In this document: positions 1 through 5,299 of the stretch, piece by piece
How the letters are laid out: each line of letters opens with the position of its first letter
Position numbering within the stretch: position 1 is the first letter of the stretch
Notes under the pieces: model-generated
Database searches by the model: none
What the model saw: only the letters and a program-made list of their open reading frames with translations
Told to the model about the DNA's origin: nothing
DNA from: Chloroflexota bacterium
GTDB lineage: Bacteria > Chloroflexota > Dormibacteria > Dormibacterales > Dormibacteraceae
Reading direction: 5' to 3'
Length of the DNA stretch: 5,943 nucleotides
NCBI GenBank assembly: GCA_005880755.1
Contig: VBGV01000115.1
Span: 1-5,943, forward strand
Position numbers and translations under genes: made by a program

Positions 1-423
1 CGATCGATCGCCGGCCCGGCCGGGATGGCGCTCTACACGGTGGGTTCGATCAAGGACATTCCTGGCGTTCGTCGGTATGTCGCGGTGGACGGCGGCATGG
101 GCGACAACATCCGCCCCAAGCTTTACGGCGCGCGCTATGAGGCGTTCCTCGCCTCCGACCCGGACCACGCGACTGACGGCAAGGTGACGATCGCCGGCAA
201 ATACTGCGAGTCGACGGACATCCTGATCACGGACATCGCGATGCCGCCGCTCCAGCCGGGGGACGTGATCGCGGTGCCGGCGGCCGGCGCGTACTGCCTG
301 GCGATGGCGAGCAACTACAACGGGATGCCGCGGCCCGAGGTTCTGATGCTGCGCGACGGGGAGGCACGCGTGATGCGCCGGCGGGAAACCCTGGACGACC
401 TGGTCGCGGCCGAAGTCTTCTAA
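1..423 (+). CDS. lysA: Diaminopimelate decarboxylase, C-terminal part (5' end outside window)
   Basis: This PLP-dependent enzyme converts meso-diaminopimelate to L-lysine and CO2, the last step of lysine synthesis, in the cytoplasm. The frame is open from base 1 with no stop before TAA at 421-423, giving 140 residues of a protein usually about 420-450 long. The first visible residues (RSIAGPAG) match the stretch after the family's glycine-rich EPGR phosphate-binding motif. Then come DGGMGD (about 30-35) and RPKLYGARYEA (about 38-48), which contribute substrate-binding Arg and Tyr. KYCES (Cys about 69) is the CESxD motif, whose Cys reaches the partner subunit's active site. GAYCLAMASNYN (Tyr about 98) is the PLP-phosphate Tyr region. 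The ATG at 25 is internal and not the start. The 3' end overlaps the convergent kinase gene by 4 nt. No terminator is visible after the stop. The motif set separates it from ornithine/arginine decarboxylases with good confidence. Confidence 0.93.
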   Translation, partial: RSIAGPAGMALYTVGSIKDIPGVRRYVAVDGGMGDNIRPKLYGARYEAFLASDPDHATDGKVTIAGKYCESTDILITDIAMPPLQPGDVIAVPAAGAYCLAMASNYNGMPRPEVLMLRDGEARVMRRRETLDDLVAAEVF

Positions 424-2288
424 AGGACGATATTGATCGTCGCCGTGACACAGGGCTTGGCGATGTCGCAGGCCATCACATTGTCGCTGCGGGGCACCAA
501 AGTCGGCTTGGTGGCAAAAGTCTGCGTCGGAAACGCACCCGTGCACGAGGTCTTGACCGACCACGTCTTGTAGGGCGTGGACGATCCTTTCGGAGCGTAG
601 TAGCTCAGGGTTACGTTGCTGTTCGGCGTGAAGTTGGACCCGGAGATGCTTGCACTCCCTCCACTGAGGAGGATGGATTGCGATGAAGGCGCCAGCGCCG
701 GCGTGCTCGTATTCCCTGGGCACGGGTTCTGAGTCGGGGTTGGGCTCGGGGTCGGTCCTGGAACTGACGTCGGCGTAGCTGTGGCCGTCGAGGTGGGGGT
801 CGACGTCGGATGAGGGGTCGAGCCCGAGGTTGGAGTTGCCCCGGCGGTTGGAGTTAAGCTGGGTCGCGGCGTAGACCCGGTGCTGGGCGTGGCGCCGGGT
901 GACGTATTCGCGACCGGTGTAGGTGATGCCTGCGCCACCCCCGAGACCACGCGAAGCGGCGCCTGCTTGTGGCAAGAGTTCTGCCAGCAGATCTTCACCA
1001 CGTGATCGCCAAGGGCGATGTCTCGAGGCACCGTCAGCTCCAGCGACACCTCACCGTTCGCGTTGGCGGTGAAGGGGTAGGTGTGCACGACGCTCCACAG
1101 CTGGATCTCGCCGACCTGGTTGGCGGGCACGTGCGTCGCGGTGACCGTCACGGTGCCACCAGGCGCGACCCGATTCGGGTTCACCGCAAGCGTCGTCGAG
1201 GCAAGCGCAGCCTGGCACAGCCCGAGCAGAAGCAGGAGCGCGACCACGGCCGCGATTCCAATCACCAGGCGCCGGCGCACTCGTCGCAAACGATTGGCAG
1301 GTGGCGCAGAGCCGGGACCTAAGGGCGATGGATAGGCCACCGCGACCGTCGTCGGCTGGGCCGGTGCGGCGACCCGCTCGGCGACAGCCGCGCTCGCGAT
1401 CGGCACCGTCGAGGCAAGGGCCGGAGCCATGACCATCGTCTTGGCCACGAGGGGTGGCGACGTCGCGGGGGAACGGAGTGCGGCGGCCAGTGCATCCACG
1501 AACGCCGAGGACGACTCCCATCGCGTGGCCGGGTCCTTGGCCAGCCCCCGCTTGATCACCTCGTCGACCTGCGGGCCGAGCGAGGGGTTGCGCGAGCTCG
1601 GTGAGGGTGGCTCGCGGTGGACCTGGGCGTAGAGAAGCTCCATCAAGGCCTCGCCGTCGAAGGGGATGACGCCGGTGAGCATCTCGTACGCGATCGTGGC
1701 CAGGGAGTAGCGGTCGGACGCCGGCCCGACCTTGCCGCCTGTCACCTGTTCCGGCGCCATGTACGCGGGCGTTCCGGTGGTGACGCCGGTCATGGACTTG
1801 AGGGACGAACCCTGGAGCAGCTTGGCCAGCCCGAAGTCGGCCAGCACCGGGGCGTCCTCCGCCGTGAGCAGCACGTTCGCCGGCTTGACGTCGCGGTGCA
1901 CGACGCCATGTCCGTGCGCGTAGTCGAGACCGGCCCCGATCCCACGCAGGTACCGGATGGCGCTGGCCTGGTCGAGCGTGCCGTGGTTCATCTTGGCGGC
2001 CAGGCTGCCGCCGGGGACGTACTCGACGATCATGTACGGCGTCCCCTGGAACTCGCCGAAGTCGTACACGTCGACGATGTTGGGATGCCGCATCTTGGCG
2101 ATCGCCTGCGCCTCGTGCCGGAACCGGGCGACGGTGTCGGCGTCGGGTGTGATCGCCTGCATCACCTTGACCGCCCCGGTGCGCTCCAGCTCGGCGTGAT
2201 AGGCGCGGTAGACCACCCCCATCGCCCCCTGGCCGATGAAGTCCTGGACCTCGTACTGGCCCAGCTTCGTCCCCGTCCCGATCGACAC
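420..2288 (-). CDS. Transmembrane PknB-type Ser/Thr protein kinase with Thr/Pro-rich extracytoplasmic region
   Basis: 622 residues from a GTG start. The kinase domain spans about 13-271: glycine loop GQGAMG (19-24), ATP-binding Lys41 (AVK), helix-C Glu59, catalytic loop HRDVKPAN (131-138, Asp133), DFG (151-153), an activation loop with Thr170/Thr171, MAPE (177-180) and the alpha-F Asp192. All catalytic residues are present, so it should be active. A Pro/Ala/Val-rich juxtamembrane linker (about 272-335) and an Arg cluster precede one membrane segment (about 341-360), placing the C-terminus outside the cell. Outside are a beta-rich domain (about 365-448, Cys434/Cys439), a Thr/Pro/Ser linker (about 453-522) and a second beta-rich domain (about 533-622, Cys582, Cys607, Cys613). 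There are no recognisable PASTA repeats. This is likely a sensor kinase with unknown ligand and substrates. The -10-like CATAAT lies 8 nt before the GTG, so the mRNA is probably leaderless or nearly so. Confidence 0.95.
   Translation of the reverse strand: MSIGTGTKLGQYEVQDFIGQGAMGVVYRAYHAELERTGAVKVMQAITPDADTVARFRHEAQAIAKMRHPNIVDVYDFGEFQGTPYMIVEYVPGGSLAAKMNHGTLDQASAIRYLRGIGAGLDYAHGHGVVHRDVKPANVLLTAEDAPVLADFGLAKLLQGSSLKSMTGVTTGTPAYMAPEQVTGGKVGPASDRYSLATIAYEMLTGVIPFDGEALMELLYAQVHREPPSPSSRNPSLGPQVDEVIKRGLAKDPATRWESSSAFVDALAAALRSPATSPPLVAKTMVMAPALASTVPIASAAVAERVAAPAQPTTVAVAYPSPLGPGSAPPANRLRRVRRRLVIGIAAVVALLLLLGLCQAALASTTLAVNPNRVAPGGTVTVTATHVPANQVGEIQLWSVVHTYPFTANANGEVSLELTVPRDIALGDHVVKICWQNSCHKQAPLRVVSGVAQASPTPVANTSPGATPSTGSTPRPSLTPTAGATPTSGSTPHPTSTPTSTATATPTSVPGPTPSPTPTQNPCPGNTSTPALAPSSQSILLSGGSASISGSNFTPNSNVTLSYYAPKGSSTPYKTWSVKTSCTGAFPTQTFATKPTLVPRSDNVMACDIAKPCVTATINIVL
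722..935 (-). repeat. Low-complexity Thr/Pro/Ser linker coding region inside the kinase gene
   Basis: This stretch encodes about residues 453-522 of the kinase, dominated by imperfect TPT, TPS and GSTP units (for example TPSPTPTQ). On the DNA it appears as degenerate GTCGGxGT/GGxGTCG-like tandem units. Such linkers are typical extended spacers between a membrane anchor and an outer domain in wall-facing proteins, and are possible O-glycosylation sites. The unit is imperfect, so this is low-complexity coding sequence rather than a clean tandem repeat. Its length may vary between strains. Confidence 0.7.
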
Positions 2289-2296
2289 GGCCCCTG

Positions 2297-2302
2297 ATTA
2301 TG
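2297..2302 (-). promoter_or_regulatory. Candidate -10 box of the kinase gene
   Basis: CATAAT on the minus strand, one mismatch from TATAAT, ends 8 nt before the GTG at 2288. With usual spacing, transcription would begin at about 2290-2288, on or within two bases of the start codon, implying a leaderless mRNA. No convincing -35 hexamer is seen 16-18 bp upstream; that place is occupied by an inverted repeat. The nearby AGGGG is only 2 nt from the GTG, too close for a working ribosome binding site. Confidence 0.5.
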
Positions 2303-2314
2303 CGGTTGGGCCGT

Positions 2315-2329
2315 TCGAACTCAGTTCGA
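2315..2329. promoter_or_regulatory. 15-bp perfect inverted repeat, candidate operator at the kinase promoter
   Basis: TCGAAC-TCA-GTTCGA: two perfect 6-bp arms with a 3-nt centre, in the 42-bp gap between the XdhC-family stop (2331) and the kinase start (2288). The left arm is also part of a palindromic GTTCGAAC (2313-2320), and a GTTAAC palindrome follows at 2330-2335. Its centre lies about 33 bp upstream of the predicted kinase transcription start, so it would cover the -35 region, as expected for a repressor site. The half-sites equal those of the Gram-positive/mycobacterial LexA box, but that box has a 4-nt centre. No U-tract follows on either strand, so it is not an intrinsic terminator. 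Confidence 0.45.
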
Positions 2330-2330
2330 G

Positions 2331-3032
2331 TTAACCGTTAGTTGATTTCCACCCTGCGGCGCCGCCCCGCCGGACAGCAACGAGGCCGGCGAGGATGGAC
2401 AGTGCGATCTCGGCCGGCGTCCGCGCACCCAGGTCCAGGCCGACCGGGCTCTGGATGCGCCGGATGACCTCTTCCGGGACGCCTTTGGCGCGCAGGGCCT
2501 CGAGATGGTGGCCGGTGTGCCGCCGGCTGCCGACCAGGCCGATGAACTTCGGGTTGCGCGGAAGGATCGCTTCCAGCGCCTGAACGAGGTCTTCCGCGTC
2601 GTGGTTCGTGTGCACGACGTACAGCTCGCCAGCGCCCGCGGCCGGGAGGTCGGCGAGCCTTGCAACGAGGACACTGCGAAAGCCGACTTCGGGCGCCCAT
2701 CTCACCAACGCTTGCGCGACGGGAGTCGCGGCGAAGACGACGAGCGTCGGCGCTGTCGCGTAGGGCTCGACGTAGACCTCGATCGAGCCCAGGTCATGAC
2801 GGTAGGTTCGGACCTGCGGGGCGCCTGCGGTGGCGATCGACGCGGCATCCGCCACCGCGGCGGAGTCGAACTCGCTGCACCCGAGCGTCCCCGCCAGCGA
2901 GGCGGTCCGCGTCATCAGAAGCTTGGCGCCGGCTTGCGACGGCGGCTCGCCATCGAGCTTGATCACGGTCGCGAGCACCACCTCCTCTCCCCGCGCGAGC
3001 CGAGCGGCGAGCTCCTCCTCGACGCTAGGCAT
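2331..3032 (-). CDS. XdhC/CoxI-family molybdenum-cofactor insertion/maturation protein
   Basis: 233 residues from ATG at 3032. Members bind the molybdenum cofactor and help load its sulfurated form into xanthine dehydrogenase or CO dehydrogenase-type hydroxylases in the cytoplasm. The N-terminal XdhC_CoxI part (about 6-70) has ATVIKLDGEPPSQAGAKLLM, matching the family's VxxxGSxPRxxGAKMLV region, and a Cys52 where family members have GGC. The C-terminal Rossmann-like domain (about 95-222) has TLVVFAATPVAQAL, then the strongly typical KFIGLVGSRR, LRAKGVPEEVI and PVGLDLGARTPAEIALSILAGLVAVRRG. Two family glycine motifs are altered: the nucleotide-binding GAGHV is AATPV, and GGC is LGC. Length is on the short side for full-length members. 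The start lies inside the end of the cysteine desulfurase gene (8-nt overlap ATGCCTAG), implying one mRNA and coupled translation. The target hydroxylase is not in the window, so the exact role is inferred. Confidence 0.85.
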   Translation of the reverse strand: MPSVEEELAARLARGEEVVLATVIKLDGEPPSQAGAKLLMTRTASLAGTLGCSEFDSAAVADAASIATAGAPQVRTYRHDLGSIEVYVEPYATAPTLVVFAATPVAQALVRWAPEVGFRSVLVARLADLPAAGAGELYVVHTNHDAEDLVQALEAILPRNPKFIGLVGSRRHTGHHLEALRAKGVPEEVIRRIQSPVGLDLGARTPAEIALSILAGLVAVRRGGAAGWKSTNG

Positions 3033-4116
3033 GCGATGGAGCGCGGCTCAACACGCTGCGCAGGATCTCGATCGCGCGGGCGATCTCTGCGTCGGTGGTC
3101 GGGTACCCGGTGGTCAGGCGCAGGCTGCCCAGCGCCGCCTCGAGGCTCAAACCCATCGCGAGCAGGACGTGCGAGGGGTCGAGCGAGCCCGACGCGCAGG
3201 CCGACCCGCTGGATGCGGCGACGCCCGCGAGGTCGAGCGCGAGGAGCATGTCTTCGCCGCGCCGATCGGGAAACGTGCACGTCGCGAAATTGGGAAGGCG
3301 CTCCTTCCCGCCCGTCGGCGCTCCGCCCAGCTCCAGCAACGCCGCTCGGAGAGCCTCGGCCTGGACCTTGGCCGCCTGGGTACGGGAGGCGCGATCGCGG
3401 CCGCCAGCGTTCAGCGCAGTCGCCACCGCGGTCGCCGACTGGACGTCTTCGTGTCCCGCGCGGCGGCCCCACTCTTGCGGACCGCCGTAGAGACGCGGGT
3501 CGATTCGGACTCCGTCGCGCACGAACAGCAACCCTCCGCGTCCGGCGCCCAGCTTGTGGCCGCTGATCGAAATCAGGTCGGCGCCGTCGGGAATCGGGAT
3601 CCAACGCGGCCCGGCGCAGGCGTCGACGTGCACCAGCGCGCCAACGTCGTGCGCCCTCGCGATTATGTCGGCCACCGGCTGCATCGTGCCAACCTCGTTG
3701 TTGGCCAATCCGACGGAGACGAGAGCAGTGCCCGCGGTGATCGCATCGACATCCACTGTGGCCGTGGCATCGACCGGCGCGATGACAATTTCGCGCCCCA
3801 TGTCTTGCATGCGGCGCACCGCGGCGAGCACCGATTGATGTTCGGCGGCCCACGTCACCATGCGTCCGCTGTTCGGCAGTCGGGCGCCCGCGCCGAACAG
3901 CGCCAGGTTGACTGCCTCCGTGCCGGATGCGACGAAGGTGACCTCGGTGCGCCGCACGCCGAGCGCCGCGGCGGCGACATCGCGCGCACGATCGAGCGCC
4001 GCACGTGAGGCCCGGCCTTCGGAGTGGGGGCTCGACGGGTTGCCATCGGGCACGTCGCGCAGCCCCTCGCGCACCTCGGGCAGGACAGGCGCCGACCCGG
4101 CGTCGTCGAGATAGAT
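3025..4116 (-). CDS. Class I (NifS/IscS-type) cysteine desulfurase, apparent ATC start
   Basis: A PLP enzyme that takes sulfur from L-cysteine as an enzyme persulfide and releases alanine. Numbering from ATC at 4116 (363 residues): IYLDDAGSAPVLPEV (1-15), matching the family's IYLDNAATTPVxPEV; GNPSSPHSEGR (25-35); SGTEA (64-68); His93 (AEHQS), which stacks on PLP; LANNEVGT (137-144); Asp165 (HVDA); PLP Lys188 (SGHK); and catalytic Cys307 in SSGSACASGSLDPSHVLL, the group I signature. Slightly short of the usual 380-400 residues, mainly through small internal deletions. No ATG, GTG, TTG or CTG lies in frame between the upstream stop (4179-4177) and the conserved N-terminus; GTG at 4074 would delete 14 conserved residues and has no good ribosome site. 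GGGGAG lies 5 nt before the ATC. It follows the zinc-ribbon gene by 31 nt and overlaps the XdhC-family gene by 8 nt, suggesting sulfur delivery to molybdenum cofactor; Fe-S or tRNA thiolation roles are alternatives. Confidence 0.9.
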   Translation of the reverse strand: MYLDDAGSAPVLPEVREGLRDVPDGNPSSPHSEGRASRAALDRARDVAAAALGVRRTEVTFVASGTEAVNLALFGAGARLPNSGRMVTWAAEHQSVLAAVRRMQDMGREIVIAPVDATATVDVDAITAGTALVSVGLANNEVGTMQPVADIIARAHDVGALVHVDACAGPRWIPIPDGADLISISGHKLGAGRGGLLFVRDGVRIDPRLYGGPQEWGRRAGHEDVQSATAVATALNAGGRDRASRTQAAKVQAEALRAALLELGGAPTGGKERLPNFATCTFPDRRGEDMLLALDLAGVAASSGSACASGSLDPSHVLLAMGLSLEAALGSLRLTTGYPTTDAEIARAIEILRSVLSRAPSHA

Positions 4117-4121
4117 CCGGT

Positions 4122-4127
4122 CTCCCC
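4122..4127 (-). promoter_or_regulatory. Ribosome binding site that decides the cysteine desulfurase start
   Basis: GGGGAG on the minus strand, 5 nt before the ATC at 4116. The match to the anti-Shine-Dalgarno and the spacing are good. It points to initiation at ATC exactly where family proteins begin (xIYLDNAATT), whereas the GTG at 4074 and CTG at 4083 have no comparable site. Confidence 0.55.
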
Positions 4128-4147
4128 GGCCAGGAGCCTCGGCCGGG

Positions 4148-4492
4148 TCAGCCGCGGCTGGGATCCGGCTGCTGGATCAGCTCTGTGAGCGTGCCCTGGA
4201 AGCTCTTGAGGTAGAGATGAAGGTCGAGGATCTCGTCGATGCTGATGGGTTCCACCTCCAGCACCGGCGCGCCCACCGGCTCTGGCGTGGCGTTTTCGAT
4301 CTCCTCCATCGCGCCGCCGGCGATCGCGAGCACGACGATGAACGTCACCTGGCACTGAGCGCACGTGACCTGGAGCCGAAAACTCTCGTCCTCGTGGCTG
4401 AGGACCTGCACGTCGCAGCCCTTCAAGCTGCGCCCGCAGACGGGGCAGTTGTAAAACCTCGCGCGGTCGCGAATGAACTCGATGATGCCCAT
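4148..4492 (-). CDS. Small zinc-ribbon protein of unknown function
   Basis: 114 residues from ATG at 4492; I do not recognise a named family. CPVCG (Cys16, Cys19) and CAQC (Cys44, Cys47) form two CxxC knuckles 24 residues apart, the spacing of a zinc ribbon. Between them lies a hydrophilic beta-type segment (VQVLSHEDESFRLQVT), followed by a hydrophobic strand, FIVVLAIAGG (51-60). The C-terminal half is acidic and Pro/Val/Glu-rich (62-84), then a likely helix, SIDEILDLHLYLKSFQGTLTEL (84-105). The rest of the protein lacks a recognisable catalytic motif, so an adaptor or nucleic-acid/protein-binding role is plausible but inferred. A TAATAT -10 box lies 8 nt ahead of the ATG. The ATG at 4502 is in a different frame. 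The gene ends 31 nt before the cysteine desulfurase, so the two are probably cotranscribed. Confidence 0.8.
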   Translation of the reverse strand: MGIIEFIRDRARFYNCPVCGRSLKGCDVQVLSHEDESFRLQVTCAQCQVTFIVVLAIAGGAMEEIENATPEPVGAPVLEVEPISIDEILDLHLYLKSFQGTLTELIQQPDPSRG

Positions 4493-4500
4493 CGCGGCCC

Positions 4501-4506
4501 ATATTA
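4501..4506 (-). promoter_or_regulatory. Candidate -10 box of the zinc-ribbon gene
   Basis: TAATAT on the minus strand, with 8 nt (GGGCCGCG) between it and the ATG at 4492. Transcription would start at about 4494-4492, so the mRNA is leaderless or has a 1-2 nt leader. It lies in the 40-bp gap after the cupin stop and would let the zinc-ribbon/desulfurase/XdhC run be transcribed separately from the cupin. No clear -35 hexamer. Confidence 0.5.
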
Positions 4507-4532
4507 CGCCCCGCGGCTCAAGTCAGAATTTC

Positions 4533-4814
4533 TTAGCGGTGGCCCTCGATGCATGTGCATCCGGATCCCCCGACGATCGCCGAATGCATGGTTCCCGCGG
4601 GCAGCACCATGCGGTCTCCCGACTTCAATTCCACGCTGCGTCCCTCGCTTTCGAGCACGAAGGTGATCGACCCGTCGACGCAGTAAAGGACCTTCTCGTA
4701 GCTGTGGTTGTGAGCGGCGTAGCGGTCACCGGGGCCGTTCGACCACGAGTAGCAGCCGCTCGCCTCCGACTTGAGCCTGGCCATCAACTCGATCAACTTG
4801 TCGGGGGTCGCCAC
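4533..4814 (-). CDS. Small single-domain cupin protein
   Basis: 93 residues from GTG at 4814. One Cupin_2 beta-barrel fills almost the whole protein. Motif 1, GDRYAAHNHSYEKVLYCVDG (29-48), supplies His35, His37 and probably Glu40. Motif 2, GDRMVLPAGTMH (66-77), is GX5PXGX2H and supplies His77. These are the usual metal ligands, so a mononuclear metal site is expected. The motif-1 spacing before Glu is shorter than the classic HXHX3-4E. Such stand-alone cupins include isomerases, dioxygenases and sensors of small molecules; substrate cannot be read here. The protein ends soon after the second motif (CTCIEGHR), and Cys86/Cys88 near the end are unassigned. It is divergent from the Mut7-C gene across only 23 bp, and has a TAGAAT -10 box 6 nt before the GTG, so its mRNA should begin on the start codon. 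Confidence 0.88.
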   Translation of the reverse strand: MATPDKLIELMARLKSEASGCYSWSNGPGDRYAAHNHSYEKVLYCVDGSITFVLESEGRSVELKSGDRMVLPAGTMHSAIVGGSGCTCIEGHR

Positions 4815-4820
4815 GGACCG

Positions 4821-4830
4821 ATTCTAAGAT
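4821..4830. promoter_or_regulatory. Bidirectional pair of overlapping -10 boxes for two leaderless genes
   Basis: ATTCTAAGAT contains TAGAAT on the minus strand (4826-4821), 6 nt before the cupin GTG at 4814, and TAAGAT on the plus strand (4825-4830), 7 nt before the Mut7-C GTG at 4838. Both keep the key T, A and final T of a -10 hexamer and share bases 4825-4826. Predicted start points coincide with, or lie one base from, the two start codons, so both mRNAs would be leaderless. A possible plus-strand -35, TTGTCG (4798-4803), is 21 bp away, longer than ideal. Neither gene has a Shine-Dalgarno sequence in the 23-bp gap. Confidence 0.6.
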
Positions 4831-4837
4831 TGCTTGC

Positions 4838-5299
4838 GTGAGACCTCGTTTCCTGGCCGACTGCAACGTCGGCCGGCTCGCGCGGTGGCTGCGCGCTCTG
4901 GGCTATGACGCGTCGTACCACGCGCGCATCGATGATTCGGAGCTCGTGCGCGAAGCCGCGGCGGAAAACCGGGTGCTTCTCACCCGCGATCGGGACCTGA
5001 CCAAGCGGCGGGTGATCCAGACCGGCGTGGTGCGTGCGATCCTGATCCGCGACGACGACGTCACCAGGCAGCTGCGCCAGGTGTTCGCCGAGCTTGGGCT
5101 GGAGCTCCAGGAAGCGCTGACCCGGTGCATCGAATGCAACTCCGAGCTCGAATCGCGAGTGCCCGCGATGGTTGCGGAGCGAGTGCCGCCATACGTCCGG
5201 CGGACGCAGTCGCGTTACTCCGAGTGCCCCGACTGCGGCCGCATCTACTGGGCAGGCACGCACTGGCAGCGGATGCGAGAGGTCTTGCTCGGCCTGTGA
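4838..5299 (+). CDS. Mut7-C (PIN-like) RNase domain protein with C-terminal zinc ribbon
   Basis: 153 residues from GTG at 4838. The N-terminal PIN-like fold begins with RFLADCNVGRLARWLRALGYD (Asp8), the typical opening of the Mut7-C/DUF82 family, followed by LLTRDRDL (48-54, Asp51 and Asp53) as further acidic metal-site residues. The C-terminal zinc ribbon has CIEC (Cys97, Cys100) and CPDCGRIYWAGTHW (Cys130, Cys133), a close match to the family signature. Such proteins are predicted metal-dependent ribonucleases; the exact RNA target is unknown for bacterial members. No antitoxin-like partner is adjacent, which argues against a simple VapC-type toxin role. The stop TGA overlaps the larB GTG (GTGA, 5296-5299), so the two genes are translationally coupled. 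Length is usual for the family. Confidence 0.88.
   Translation: MRPRFLADCNVGRLARWLRALGYDASYHARIDDSELVREAAAENRVLLTRDRDLTKRRVIQTGVVRAILIRDDDVTRQLRQVFAELGLELQEALTRCIECNSELESRVPAMVAERVPPYVRRTQSRYSECPDCGRIYWAGTHWQRMREVLLGL

Noticed and set aside
1..10. CGATCGATCG repeat at the window edge
   Set aside because: It encodes conserved LysA residues (RSI) and is a simple product of codon choice.
1617..2297. Plus-strand open frame of 226 codons antisense to the kinase
   Set aside because: It mirrors the codon bias of the kinase domain, and the opposite strand carries every kinase motif.
2311..2335. tRNA T-arm (GTTCGA) or intrinsic terminator
   Set aside because: No acceptor, D or anticodon arms fit around it, and no U-tract follows the 6-bp stem on either strand.
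2505..3566. Plus-strand open frame of 353 codons
   Set aside because: Arg/Gly/Pro-rich shadow of minus-strand genes with no recognisable domain.
2830..4008. Long plus-strand open frame of 392 codons across the desulfurase and XdhC genes
   Set aside because: Its translation is low-complexity and Arg/Ala-rich with no family motifs, and it is antisense to two genes with full conserved motifs. High GC makes such shadow frames common.
3855..4502. Minus-strand frame from the ATG at 4502, running through the zinc-ribbon and desulfurase genes
   Set aside because: The other two minus-strand frames carry the CxxC ribbon and the PLP-enzyme motifs; this frame is Arg-rich with no family match.
4838..5299. 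VapC-type toxin of a toxin-antitoxin pair
   Set aside because: The protein has the Mut7-C start and zinc ribbon, and no small antitoxin gene lies upstream; its neighbours are a divergent cupin and larB.
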